NCBI RefSeq assembly: GCF_014649755.1
Contig: NZ_BMTQ01000013.1
Location: 206,658 to 270,657 of the forward strand
Origin: Streptomyces litmocidini
GTDB taxonomy: Bacteria > Actinomycetota > Actinomycetes > Streptomycetales > Streptomycetaceae
DNA length: 64,000 nucleotides
Direction of reading: 5' to 3'
The number at the start of each line of letters is the position of its first letter. Within the stretch, counting starts at the first letter, position 1. Both the position numbers and the translations under genes were made by a program. Of the stretch, positions 1-8,086 are shown piece after piece. Below the pieces are notes generated by a model. The model saw nothing but the letters and a program-made list of their open reading frames with translations. It ran no database searches and was not told the origin of the DNA.

Positions 1-539
1 CCCGCCGGGTGCAGCTCGTCCACGAAACCGGTCCGCAGGGCCCGCTCGGCCTCCATCAACTCGCCGGAGAACAGAAGATACTTGGCGGTCGAGGGGCCGA
101 CCAGGGCGGTGAGCCTGCGGGTCGAGGAGGACGGGTAGACGATGCCGAGCTTGGAGGGCGTGATCCCGAAGCGGGCGCCCTCCTCGGCGAAGCGCAGGTC
201 GCAGGCGGCGGCGAGCTGGCTGCCGCCCCCGACGCAGAAGCCCCGCACCGCCGCGACGGTCGGCTTGGGGAAGGCCGCGAGCGCCTCCTCGGCCCGTACC
301 GCGAGCGTCTGCTGCTCGTCCCCGGGCTCCCGGAGCGCCGCGATGTCCGCCCCGGCGCAGAAGGTGTCGCCCTCGCCGGTGAGGACCAGCACCCGGACGG
401 CCGGGTCGGCGGCGAGCCGCTCCAGGAGGGCGGGCAGGGCGCGCCACATGCCGGCGCTCATGGCGTTGCGCTTGGCGGGGTTGGAGATGACGACGGTGGC
501 GATCCCGTCCGTGACGCTGTCCTTCAGCTGCGGCTCCAT
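1..539 (-). CDS. Enoyl-CoA hydratase/isomerase family protein (partial, runs off left edge)
   Basis: The reverse strand reads as a crotonase-fold enzyme from an ATG at 539; only the first ~179 residues lie in the window. Crotonase hallmarks are visible: an N-terminal NPAKRNAMS segment that shapes the CoA pocket, the oxyanion-hole stretch CAGADI, and FCVGGGSQLAAACDLRFA, where the second oxyanion-hole glycine sits. A later STRRLTALVG segment and the start of the C-terminal helical part follow. Such enzymes hydrate or isomerise acyl-CoA thioesters in fatty-acid or amino-acid breakdown; the exact substrate cannot be told. It is divergent from the HdeD-like gene, with 65 bp between the starts. The missing C-terminus lies to the left of the window. 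Confidence 0.85.
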   Translation of the reverse strand, partial: MEPQLKDSVTDGIATVVISNPAKRNAMSAGMWRALPALLERLAADPAVRVLVLTGEGDTFCAGADIAALREPGDEQQTLAVRAEEALAAFPKPTVAAVRGFCVGGGSQLAAACDLRFAEEGARFGITPSKLGIVYPSSSTRRLTALVGPSTAKYLLFSGELMEAERALRTGFVDELHPA

Positions 540-604
540 GGGCCGGATGCTATCCGCCGGGCCCGAACGTACGATCAGGAAGGGGTCGCCCGAGGAGGCA
601 CCGC

Positions 605-1267
605 ATGACCGAGGACGCCCGAGGGGCGCGAGCCGGCCCCGACCCGGTCCGGGAGATGGCGCGCGAGGGGAAGAGGCTCAGCCGCGGCTTCGGCTGGTTG
701 GCCGCGCTCGGCGCCCTGCTCGTCGTCGGCGGTGTCGTCGGTCTGGTCTACACGGGCGTCGCCACCCTGACCTCGATGCTGCTCTTCGGCTGGCTGCTGC
801 TCATCGGCGGCGTCGTGGGGCTGCTGCAGGCCGTCCAGTCGCGCGGGACCAGCTACTTCTGGCTCGCCGCGGTGGTGGCCGCCCTGAACATCGCGGCCGG
901 TGTCGTGGTCATCCGTCACCCGCAGGGCTCGGCGGAGGCGCTGACGCTGTTCGCCGCCCTGCTCTTCCTCACCGGCGGGCTGTTCCGGCTGGTGGGCAGC
1001 GTGGTGGTGCGCGGGCCTCAGTTCGGCTGGACGCTGCTCCAAGGCGCCTTCGGGCTGCTGCTGGGCCTGCTGGTCCTGTTCGACTGGCCGCACAGCAGCC
1101 GGTACGTCCTCGGGCTCTTCTTCTCGCTCGCCCTGCTCTTCGACGGGCTGGGCCTGATCGCGATCGGGGTGGGCGGCAGGCGGATCGTCGGTATGGTGAC
1201 GCCGTCGCCGCAGGAGGGCTCCTCTCCGGACTCCCCAGAAACCGCGCAGGATCAGTCGAACAACTGA
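605..1267 (+). CDS. HdeD-like (DUF308) membrane protein
   Basis: This 220-aa protein has about six hydrophobic segments arranged in pairs (for example around residues 30-52, 58-76, 85-103, 110-131, 140-158 and 165-190) after a charged cytoplasmic N-terminus. That layout and the GG-rich short loops match the HdeD/DUF308 family, first known from an acid-resistance membrane protein of E. coli; in actinobacteria its role is unknown. The hydrophilic C-tail is rich in Ser, Pro and Gln. GAGGAGG lies just upstream of the ATG at 605, supporting the start. The gene stands alone and is divergent from the enoyl-CoA hydratase. Confidence 0.75.
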   Translation: MTEDARGARAGPDPVREMAREGKRLSRGFGWLAALGALLVVGGVVGLVYTGVATLTSMLLFGWLLLIGGVVGLLQAVQSRGTSYFWLAAVVAALNIAAGVVVIRHPQGSAEALTLFAALLFLTGGLFRLVGSVVVRGPQFGWTLLQGAFGLLLGLLVLFDWPHSSRYVLGLFFSLALLFDGLGLIAIGVGGRRIVGMVTPSPQEGSSPDSPETAQDQSNN

Positions 1268-1361
1268 CGTTGGCATACCCAGCCGATCAGAAGGTGACCG
1301 ATAGGTGTCGACTTCTGGTCAGTAGGCCGGTCCGCTCGCGCGCATTGCCAAGACTCGATCC

Positions 1362-1850
1362 GTGGCGAGAATCGAGCACGAGGGTGGGAACGGGACCGTG
1401 GAGACCCACGGGGGTCTCCCCGCCCGGCAACCGTCCTACGAAGGAGTCTGGCGCTTCACCGCTGCGGCGGTCGACGTCTCCGTCCCGCAGGCCCGGCACG
1501 CCGTACGCGACCTGCTGGTCCGCCAGGGCGTCCCCGTCCGCGAGGAGATCATGGACGGCCTGCTGCTGATCGTCTCCGAGCTGGTGACCAACGCCGTGCG
1601 GCACGCGGCGCTGCTCTCCCCGGAGATAGCGGTGGAGGTCGCGATCGGCCCCGAGTGGGTCAGGGTGTCCGTCGAGGACAACCACCCCTACCGCCCCAAG
1701 GCCCTGGAGGCGGACTGGGGACAGACCGGCGGCCGGGGGCTCCTCCTGGTCCGCGAGATCGCCCAGGAGGCCGGCGGCGCCTGCGACGTCGAGCACACCG
1801 CGAGCGGCGGGAAGATCATCTGGGCGGCGCTGCCCCTGGGACCCGTCTGA
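1362..1850 (+). CDS. Anti-sigma-type ATP-binding protein (HATPase_c_2, RsbW-like)
   Basis: A 162-aa stand-alone GHKL ATPase domain of the kind found dozens of times in Streptomyces. The N box is visible as LLLIVSELVTNAVRHA, the G1 box as VSVEDNHPYRP and the G2 region as GGRGLLLVREIA. Relatives act as serine kinases of anti-anti-sigma factors or bind sigma factors directly. No sigma factor or antagonist lies next to it, so its partner is unknown. A GTG at 1362 gives this length; a second in-frame GTG at 1398, preceded by a GGGAACGGGA stretch, would remove 12 poorly conserved residues. Confidence 0.8.
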   Translation: MARIEHEGGNGTVETHGGLPARQPSYEGVWRFTAAAVDVSVPQARHAVRDLLVRQGVPVREEIMDGLLLIVSELVTNAVRHAALLSPEIAVEVAIGPEWVRVSVEDNHPYRPKALEADWGQTGGRGLLLVREIAQEAGGACDVEHTASGGKIIWAALPLGPV

Positions 1851-1928
1851 CGGAGCCCGCCGGGTCCGGCTTCCGGCGCACGCGGCCGGAGGCCCCGGAG
1901 TCCGGTTCCGGCGCGGGCGGCCGGAAGC

Positions 1929-1955
1929 CCCGGCCCCGATGGCACCGGGGCCGGG
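1929..1955. terminator. GC-rich hairpin between convergent genes
   Basis: CCCGGCCCCG pairs perfectly with CGGGGCCGGG across a 7-base loop, in the 120-bp gap between the stop codons of the ATPase gene and the convergent idi gene. It has no U-tract, as is usual for Streptomyces terminators, and could serve both strands. Confidence 0.5.
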
Positions 1956-1970
1956 AGGCCGTGCCCGGGG

Positions 1971-2591
1971 TCACCAGCCCCCGGACGGACCCGTCAGCTC
2001 CCTGATCGCCGGCCGCGCCGCGTCCAGGACCGTCATGAACCAGGCGGAGAAGGGCGCGGCGGCGTGCCGCTCGACCAGCTCCTCGGCGGTCACGAAGTCG
2101 GTGGACTCGATCTCCTCCGGGTCCGGCCGCGGGGCGGCCTGCACGAGGCCGACGAAGAGGTGGTTGAACTCCTGCTCCACCAGGCCCGAGGCCGGGTCCG
2201 GGTGGTTGTAGCGGACGGTGCCGGCCTCCGCGAGCAGCGTCGGCGAGACGCCCAGCTCCTCGAAGGTCCGCCGGGCCGCCGCGGCGAACGGCGCCTCGCC
2301 CGGGTAGGGGTGGCCGCAGCAGGTGTTCGACCAGACGCCGGGGGAGTGGTACTTGCCGAGCGCCCGTCGCTGGAGCAGCAGCCGGCCCGACTCGTCGAAG
2401 AGGAAGACGGAGAAGGCGCGGTGGAGCTGTCCCGGCGCCCGGTGCGCGGCGAGCTTCTCCGCGGTGCCGATGGTCCTCCCCTCCTCGTCGACCAGTTCGA
2501 GCATGATCGGCGCCGGGGCTCCGGACGGCTGGACACCGTTCGACGTGATCTCCGGCGAGATCTGAGCCGCGGTGGCTGGTGTGGTCGGCAT
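1971..2591 (-). CDS. idi: Isopentenyl-diphosphate delta-isomerase, type 1
   Basis: A 206-aa Nudix-fold enzyme that interconverts isopentenyl and dimethylallyl diphosphate, supplying the isoprenoid pathway. The active-site cysteine region NTCCGHPYPGE (Cys near residue 91), the Nudix-helix segment ARRTFEELGV and the acidic EQEFNHLF metal-binding stretch are all present, matching the metal-dependent type 1 enzyme. Three in-frame ATGs occur close together (2606, 2597, 2591); 2591 is chosen because AAGGATG sits about 6 bases before it. It is monocistronic here. About 11 kb downstream lies the hopanoid operon, a large consumer of its product, although the two are not linked transcriptionally. Confidence 0.93.
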   Translation of the reverse strand: MPTTPATAAQISPEITSNGVQPSGAPAPIMLELVDEEGRTIGTAEKLAAHRAPGQLHRAFSVFLFDESGRLLLQRRALGKYHSPGVWSNTCCGHPYPGEAPFAAAARRTFEELGVSPTLLAEAGTVRYNHPDPASGLVEQEFNHLFVGLVQAAPRPDPEEIESTDFVTAEELVERHAAAPFSAWFMTVLDAARPAIRELTGPSGGW

Positions 2592-2743
2592 ACCCATCCT
2601 TCGCATCGGTCCTCGGCCCTGTGGGGCCCCCACAGTGTGCCGTACAAAAGCGGCTTGTCCGCACTTCGGCGTCCGGACGCGGCCGCTCCCACCGCGCCGG
2701 AGTACAAGCGGTGCGGCGGGAGCGGGAGGGACGCGGAGGGGCA

Positions 2744-4051
2744 CTACACCCCGAAAGGCGCCGGATAGACGAGCGTGCCACGGGGAACGGGCACGGAAGC
2801 GTCCAGGACGAGCGCCATCATCGCCTCGTCCGGAACCTCGAAACCTGGCTTGATTCCATACTCGGACGCCCGTACGAACCCGAACCGCGGGTAGTACTCC
2901 GGATGGCCCAGTACGAGCACGAGCCGTTCTCCCTGCAGCCGCGCCGCGTCGAGCACCGCCCGGACGACGGCCTGCCCGGCCCCCGTCCGCTGCCGGGCGG
3001 GCGCCACCGAGACCGGGGCGAGAGCGGCCGCGGGGACGCCGCCCACCAGACACCGGGTGATCAGCGCGTGCGCCGCGACCGTGCCGTCCGGGGCCTCGGC
3101 CACGTACGACAGGCCCGGCAGCCAGGCGTCGTCGTGCCGGAGCGCGTCGACCAGATCGGCCTCCGGCGCCGTGGCCGCCCCCTCCGGGCCGAAGGCGGCG
3201 GCCACGACCCGCCGGACCGCCGCCGCGTCCGCCTCGGTCTCCGGCCGCGTGGGCCAGCGCGGATCGGCGGCCCGCAGGACGAAGCCGGCGTACCCGTAGT
3301 CGGAGCCGTGCTCGCGCCGCAGCGCGATCTCGGCGCGGGCCCCCGCCACCGCCTCGGCCGTGCCGGGCACGGTGGTGTCCGCCGCGTCGGCGTGCGCGGC
3401 GAGGGGGACGTGGTACTCGTCCCAGTCGCTCTCGGGCTGCGGGACGGTTCCCAGGACGTGGTAGCCGGCCGCCACGGCCGCCGCCGCGTTCCCGGCGACG
3501 GTGCGGAGGGCGTAGTGCTCCTCCCAGAAGGCGCGGGCCGCCGGGCCCGGCTCCCCGGTGGTCCAGACGCACTCGGTGAGCACCAGCGTGCCCCCGGGCG
3601 CGAGGAGCCTGCGCCACTCGGCGAGGGCCCGGTCGAAGCCGAGGACGAAGACCGAGCCCTCCGCCCAGACCAGGTCGAAGGAGCCGTCGGGGAACGGCAG
3701 CGCGCGCATGTCGGCGTTCAGGGTGCGGACCGCGCCGTCGAGCCCGCGGGCGGCGGCGGCCTCCCGCAGCTCCGCGAGGAACGGTTCGTGGGTGTCGACG
3801 GCGGTCACCTCGGCGCCCGCCTCGGCGGCCAGGAGCAGCGCGGAGCGGCCGGGGCCGCAGCCCAGGTCGAGCACGCGCGGACGCCCGGGCAGCCGCCCGG
3901 CGAGCGCGAGGAGCCGACGGGTGGTGGCGTCGGAGCCCGGCCCCTGGCGCGGCAGGCCGTGGCGCAGGGCGAAGAAGGAGTCGTGCAAAGCGTTGTCGGA
4001 CAACGTGGAGACCCTTGGTGTGAAAGGGCCCCGGCCGACGACGTGACGCAC
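2744..4051 (-). CDS. Fused SAM-dependent methyltransferase / GNAT N-acetyltransferase
   Basis: The 435-aa protein has two catalytic domains. Residues ~50-180 form a class I methyltransferase with the SAM loop VLDLGCGPGRSALLLA, acidic TAVDT after strand 2, and LPFPDGSFDLVWAEGS in motif II. Residues ~275-430 form a GNAT domain with the acetyl-CoA loop VAPARQRTGAGQAVVRA and a C-terminal LGHPEYYPRFGF, typical of the YhbS/AAC(3)-like GNAT group. Neither substrate can be read from sequence. The start is a GTG at 4051; a TTG around 4006 (LSDNA) is an alternative. A 23-codon ORF with a good ribosome binding site ends 22 bases upstream. The domains are normally separate proteins, so the fusion suggests sequential action or co-regulation. 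Confidence 0.8.
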   Translation of the reverse strand: MRHVVGRGPFTPRVSTLSDNALHDSFFALRHGLPRQGPGSDATTRRLLALAGRLPGRPRVLDLGCGPGRSALLLAAEAGAEVTAVDTHEPFLAELREAAAARGLDGAVRTLNADMRALPFPDGSFDLVWAEGSVFVLGFDRALAEWRRLLAPGGTLVLTECVWTTGEPGPAARAFWEEHYALRTVAGNAAAAVAAGYHVLGTVPQPESDWDEYHVPLAAHADAADTTVPGTAEAVAGARAEIALRREHGSDYGYAGFVLRAADPRWPTRPETEADAAAVRRVVAAAFGPEGAATAPEADLVDALRHDDAWLPGLSYVAEAPDGTVAAHALITRCLVGGVPAAALAPVSVAPARQRTGAGQAVVRAVLDAARLQGERLVLVLGHPEYYPRFGFVRASEYGIKPGFEVPDEAMMALVLDASVPVPRGTLVYPAPFGV

Positions 4052-4073
4052 CGGTGGAAGGACCGGGATCAGG

Positions 4074-4145
4074 TCAGCCGGAGACCCGGAGGCTGAGGGA
4101 CGACCGGGCGCCGCCGCACTGGGCGGCCTCCATCACGACGGTCAT
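4074..4145 (-). CDS. Possible 23-aa leader peptide upstream of the methyltransferase-GNAT gene
   Basis: An ATG at 4145 follows GAGAGGAGCTGAGGTCG, an excellent ribosome binding site, and opens a 23-codon ORF starting MTVVMEAAQCGGARSS and ending TGA at 4074. The next gene begins 22 bases later on the same strand, so it is placed like a leader or translationally coupled small protein. It contains one Cys and no run of a single amino acid that would signal classical attenuation. I do not recognise the peptide. Confidence 0.35.
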   Translation of the reverse strand: MTVVMEAAQCGGARSSLSLRVSG

Positions 4146-4202
4146 CGACCTCAGCTCCTCTCCCCACGCGTTCGTACGAGGAGGCTAACAGCAGGAGGCC
4201 GC

Positions 4203-5144
4203 TCAGAGGCAGAGCTTCGCCTCGTGCTCCGCGTGGCCGACCGGCTCCAGCTGGAAGGTGCAGTGCTCCACGTCGAAGTGCGAGCCCAGGCAGCCCTGGA
4301 GGGCGTGCAGCATCTTCTCGTGCCCGACCGAGTCGAGCGCGTCCTGGTCGACGACCACGTGCGCGGAGAGCACCGGCATCCCCGAGGTGATCGTCCAGGC
4401 GTGCAGGTCGTGCACGTCCTCGACGCCCGGCAGGGCCAGGACGTGCGCCCGCACCTCCGCCATGTCGACGCCCTTCGGAGCCGCCTCCAGGAGGACGTCC
4501 AGGGTCTCGCGCAGCAGCTTGACCGTGCGCGGCACGATCATCAGGCCGATCACGATCGAGGCGATCGGGTCCGCGTACTGCCAGCCCGTCGCCAGGATGA
4601 TCGCGGCCGCGACGATCACGGTGACCGAACCCAGCGCGTCCGCGAGCACCTCCAGATAGGCCCCGCGCACGTTGAGGCTCTCCTTCTGGCCCCGCATGAG
4701 CAGCGACAGCGAGATCACGTTGGCCACCAGGCCGACCACCGCGAACGCGATCGTCAGGCCGCCCCGGGTCTCGGCCGGCTCGACGAAGCGCCGGACCGCC
4801 TCGTACAGCACGTACCCGCCGACGACGAGCAGCAGCAGACAGTTGGCGAGCGCGGCCAGGATCTCGGCCCGGGCGTACCCGAACGTGCGGTTCCCCGAGG
4901 GGGGCCGGTTCGCGAAGTGGATCGCGAGGAGCGCCATCGCGAGGCCGACCGCGTCGGTCGCCATGTGCGCCGCGTCCGCGATCAGGGCGAGCGAGTCGGC
5001 CACCAGGCCGCCGACGATCTCGATCACCATCACGGAGAGCGTGATGCCGAGTGCGATCCGCAGCCGGTTCCTGTACGCGGCGGCCGCCGTACCCGTCGGC
5101 GGCGGGCCGCCGTGGCCGTGCCCGTGATCGTGTCCAGCCCCCAT
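4203..5144 (-). CDS. Cation diffusion facilitator (CDF) family metal exporter
   Basis: A 313-aa CzcD-type transporter that exchanges cytoplasmic divalent metal, usually Zn, Co or Ni, for protons. It begins with a His-rich tail (HDHGHGHGG), has six membrane segments, and carries paired metal-site motifs in the second (DAAHMATD) and fifth (LADALGS) helices. A ~80-residue cytoplasmic ferredoxin-like domain follows (LPGVEDVHDLHAWTI), ending with further His residues. GGGAGG 8 bases before the ATG at 5144 fixes the start; an upstream in-frame ATG would add residues with no CDF similarity. An imperfect dyad at ~5209-5242 may be its metal-sensor operator. Confidence 0.93.
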   Translation of the reverse strand: MGAGHDHGHGHGGPPPTGTAAAAYRNRLRIALGITLSVMVIEIVGGLVADSLALIADAAHMATDAVGLAMALLAIHFANRPPSGNRTFGYARAEILAALANCLLLLVVGGYVLYEAVRRFVEPAETRGGLTIAFAVVGLVANVISLSLLMRGQKESLNVRGAYLEVLADALGSVTVIVAAAIILATGWQYADPIASIVIGLMIVPRTVKLLRETLDVLLEAAPKGVDMAEVRAHVLALPGVEDVHDLHAWTITSGMPVLSAHVVVDQDALDSVGHEKMLHALQGCLGSHFDVEHCTFQLEPVGHAEHEAKLCL

Positions 5145-5531
5145 GACAAGGCCTCCCGGTCGTGTCGAGTGTGTGCCCCGATTCGCAAGTGAACTACGGG
5201 TGGGGGGTATGCGCAACACGGTACTGAACACCGTTGTCATATGCTCTGACCTGCGACGACGTCAGAACGAGGGGCCCCGCCGCCGAACTCCGGGGGCGGG
5301 GTTCGCGGGGCGGGACGCCGATCACCGGTGATGATCTCCGCGGAACGCGGCGCACCCGGACGGACACGGACGGTCCCGGGGGGGTCCTGTCGGCGAAGCC
5401 TCGGTGAAATCGCGTTCCGTTCATCCGATAGCCTCAGCCGACGTGTCGCCGCCCGGTGCCGGGCCGCACCGCCGTGCCGGGACCGCCATGGCCCCGCCGG
5501 CCCCTCCGTCAGCTCCAAGGAGTGAGTTCGT
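5145..5531. other. Divergent intergenic region between CDF exporter and glycopolymer operon
   Basis: No gene is supported in this 387-bp gap. It holds a candidate operator near the exporter (see 5209-5242) and, on the plus strand, a weak promoter-like pair near TAGCCT at 5429-5434 in front of the CTG-starting gene. GC is locally lower around 5200-5250. Confidence 0.6.
5209..5242. promoter_or_regulatory. Imperfect dyad, candidate metal-sensor operator for the CDF gene
   Basis: The two half-sites read ATGCGCAACACGGT and, on the other strand, ATATGACAACGGT, facing each other around the central ACTGAAC. The inner ACGGT/ACCGT arms are exact. The site lies 65-100 bp upstream of the exporter start, a position and size typical of ArsR- or CsoR-type metal sensors. 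The regulator is not in the window. Confidence 0.35.
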
Positions 5532-7352
5532 CTGTCGACCGCCATCCTCACCGGCCCGCCGGCACCCGGATCCTCGCTCGACGGTGATCTGCGGTCGCTC
5601 GGCTTCGACGTCCGGATCGCCTCCGGCGCCGAGGAGGCCCGCGTCCTGCTGGCCGCCGTCCCGGCGGGCGAGCGCGTCGCGCTCGTCGACCCCCGGTTCG
5701 TCGGTCACCTGCACGCGCTGCGCCTCGCCCTGACCGACCCCCGCTTCCCCGCGGCCGCCGCCCCCGGCGCGCTCACCGCCCAACGGGAGGCCCGCCCCGC
5801 GCTCGCCCGCGCCCTGGAAGCGGTCTCCACGGCCGCCGGGGCCCCCGGCAGCGGCACGCTCACCGACGCGCACGGCCTCACCGACTCGCTCGCCGAGGCC
5901 CTCGACGCCGACGGCGTCGCCGTGCACCGGCCGCAGCTCGGCACCCTCGTCGCCACCGTGCCCACCGACGCCGAGGCCCGCCACGCGGCCCGCGCCGCCG
6001 TCGAGGCCGTCGACGACGAGGCCGTGCGCCTGCGCTCGGCCGTCAAGGCGCACGACGGCTTCTTCACCACCTTCTTCGTCAGCCCGTACTCGCGCCACAT
6101 CGCCCGCTGGTGCGCGCGCCGCGGACTGACCCCCAACCAGGTCACCACCGCCTCGCTGCTCACCGCGCTGATCGCGGCCGGCTGCGCGGCGACCGGAGCC
6201 CGCGGCGGTTACATCGCCGCCGGCGTCCTCCTCATCGTCTCCTTCGTCCTCGACTGCACCGACGGGCAGCTCGCCCGCTACGCGCTCAAGTACTCGACGA
6301 TGGGCGCCTGGCTCGACGCCACCTTCGACCGGGCCAAGGAGTACGCCTTCTACGCGGGCCTCGCCCTCGGTGCCGCCCGCGACGGCGACGACGTGTGGGC
6401 GCTCGCCCTCGGCGCCATGGTCCTCATGACCTGCCGGCACGTCGTGGACTTCTCCTTCAACGAGGCCAACCACGACGCCACCGCCAACACCAGCCCGACC
6501 GCGGCCCTCTCCAGCAAGCTCGACGGCGTCGGCTGGACCGTCTGGGCCCGCCGCATGATCATCCTGCCGATCGGCGAGCGCTGGGCGATGATCGCCGTCC
6601 TCACCGCGGCGACCAGCCCCCGGATCGTCTTCTGGGCCCTGATCGTCGGCTGCGCCTTCGGCGCCTGCTACACCACGGCGGGCCGGGTGCTGCGCTCCCT
6701 GACCCGCAAGGCGAAGCGGACCGACCGTGCCGCCCAGGCACTGGCGGACCTCGCGGACTCCGGGCCACTCGCGAGCCTCGTGGGCCGGATCTCCGGCCGC
6801 GCCGGGATCGCGAAGCTCCCCGGGTTCGTCCTCGCGTTCGTCGCCGCGGGCGTGCTGATCCCCGCCGTCCTCGGCCGTCCCTTCGGGGACGGCGGGACCG
6901 TCGTCGCCGCGTGCATGTACGTGGTGTTCGCCGGCGCCGCCGTCGCCCGCCCCCTCAAGGGCGCCCTCGACTGGCTCGTCCCCCCGCTCTTCCGCGCCGC
7001 CGAGTACACCACCGTCCTCGTGCTCGCCGCCCGCTCCGATGTGCCCCAGGCGCTCCCCGCCGCATTCGGGCTGGTCGCGGCCGTCGCCTACCATCACTAC
7101 GACACGGTGTACCGCATCCGCGGAGGCACCGGCGCGCCGCCCGCCTGGCTGGTGCGCGTCACCGGCGGGCACGAGGGGCGCACGCTCCTGGTGACCGTCC
7201 TCGCCGCCCTGCTGGCGGACCGCGGCGACGACTTCACCCTGGCACTGACCGCGCTCGCGGTCGCCGTCGCGCTGGTGGTGCTCGTGGAGTCCATCCGCTT
7301 CTGGGTCTCCTCCGGAGCACCCGCCGTTCACGACGAAGGAGAAACAGCATGA
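5532..7352 (+). CDS. DUF5941-type CDP-alcohol phosphatidyltransferase, apparent CTG start
   Basis: A ~606-aa protein whose core is a CDP-alcohol phosphotransferase: the D-x2-D-G-x2-A-R-x8-G-x3-D-x3-D signature is complete from residue 241 (DCTDGQLARY, then GAWLDATFD). It would transfer a phosphoalcohol from a CDP-linked donor to an acceptor alcohol at the membrane. About 180 residues precede the catalytic domain, and a long C-terminal part with several hydrophobic segments follows; I assign the family by resemblance. The frame carries a TGA at 5523 and no ATG, GTG or TTG before residue 130, yet good coding bias begins at STAILTGPPAPGSS. AAGGAG at 5517-5522 sits 9 bases before CTG 5532, so CTG is the likely start. 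It heads a seven-gene operon. Confidence 0.8.
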   Translation: MSTAILTGPPAPGSSLDGDLRSLGFDVRIASGAEEARVLLAAVPAGERVALVDPRFVGHLHALRLALTDPRFPAAAAPGALTAQREARPALARALEAVSTAAGAPGSGTLTDAHGLTDSLAEALDADGVAVHRPQLGTLVATVPTDAEARHAARAAVEAVDDEAVRLRSAVKAHDGFFTTFFVSPYSRHIARWCARRGLTPNQVTTASLLTALIAAGCAATGARGGYIAAGVLLIVSFVLDCTDGQLARYALKYSTMGAWLDATFDRAKEYAFYAGLALGAARDGDDVWALALGAMVLMTCRHVVDFSFNEANHDATANTSPTAALSSKLDGVGWTVWARRMIILPIGERWAMIAVLTAATSPRIVFWALIVGCAFGACYTTAGRVLRSLTRKAKRTDRAAQALADLADSGPLASLVGRISGRAGIAKLPGFVLAFVAAGVLIPAVLGRPFGDGGTVVAACMYVVFAGAAVARPLKGALDWLVPPLFRAAEYTTVLVLAARSDVPQALPAAFGLVAAVAYHHYDTVYRIRGGTGAPPAWLVRVTGGHEGRTLLVTVLAALLADRGDDFTLALTALAVAVALVVLVESIRFWVSSGAPAVHDEGETA

Positions 7353-8086
7353 TCGGCCTCGTACTGGCAGCCGGTGCCGGACGGCGTCTGCGCCCCTACA
7401 CCGACACCCTTCCGAAGGCCCTCGTGCCGGTCGACGGTGACACCACCATCCTCGACCTCACGCTGAAGAACTTCGCCGAGATCGGCCTCACCGAGGTCGC
7501 GATCGTCGTCGGCTACCGCAAGGAGGCCGTCTACGACCGCAAGGACGCCCTGGAGGCCGAGTACGGCCTCAAGATCACCCTCGTCGACAACGACAAGGCC
7601 GAGGAGTGGAACAACGCCTACTCCCTGTGGTGCGCCCGTGAGGTCCTCAAGCGCGGTGTGATCCTCGCCAACGGCGACACCGTCCACCCCGTCTCCGTCG
7701 AGAAGACCCTGCTCGCCGCCCGCGGCGACGGCCAGAAGATCATCCTCGCCCTCGACACGGTGAAGAACCTCGCCGACGAGGAGATGAAGGTCATCACCGC
7801 CGAGGGCAAGGGCGTCCAGCGCATCACCAAGCTCATGGACCCGGCCACCGCCACCGGCGAGTACATCGGCGTCACCCTCATCGAGGCCGAGGCCGCCGAG
7901 GAGCTCGCCGACGCCCTCAAGGCCACCTTCGAGCGCGACCCCGACCTCTACTACGAGGACGGCTACCAGGAGCTCGTCAACCGCGGCTTCACCGTCGACG
8001 TGGCCCCCATCGGCGACGTCAAGTGGGTCGAGATCGACAACCACGACGACCTCGCGAAGGGCCGTGAGATCGCGTGCCAGTACTGA
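7349..8086 (+). CDS. Nucleotidyltransferase of the phosphocholine/sugar-phosphate cytidylyltransferase type
   Basis: A 245-aa nucleotidyltransferase with the N-terminal signature GLVLAAGAGRRLRPYTDTLP followed by KAL, which binds NTP phosphates. NDKAEEWNNAYSLWCA and the metal-binding LANGD resemble LicC-type CTP:phosphocholine cytidylyltransferases, and VKWVEIDNHDDL closes the active site. It probably loads a phospho-alcohol onto CMP, making the CDP-alcohol used by the two phosphotransferases that flank it. Its ATG overlaps the stop of the upstream gene (ATGA) and its 3' end overlaps the next gene by 13 bases. Which phospho-alcohol it uses is not clear from sequence; glycerol-1-phosphate or an inositol or sugar phosphate are candidates. 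Confidence 0.85.
   Translation: MIGLVLAAGAGRRLRPYTDTLPKALVPVDGDTTILDLTLKNFAEIGLTEVAIVVGYRKEAVYDRKDALEAEYGLKITLVDNDKAEEWNNAYSLWCAREVLKRGVILANGDTVHPVSVEKTLLAARGDGQKIILALDTVKNLADEEMKVITAEGKGVQRITKLMDPATATGEYIGVTLIEAEAAEELADALKATFERDPDLYYEDGYQELVNRGFTVDVAPIGDVKWVEIDNHDDLAKGREIACQY

Noticed and set aside
142..1569. Long plus-strand reading frame across the first genes
   Set aside because: It runs antisense to the enoyl-CoA hydratase and out of frame through the HdeD-like and ATPase genes; no ribosome site and no family match.
5522..5531. GTG at 5522 as the start of the DUF5941-type gene
   Set aside because: It is in a different frame from the protein and overlaps its own ribosome binding site; the coding frame has a TGA at 5523.
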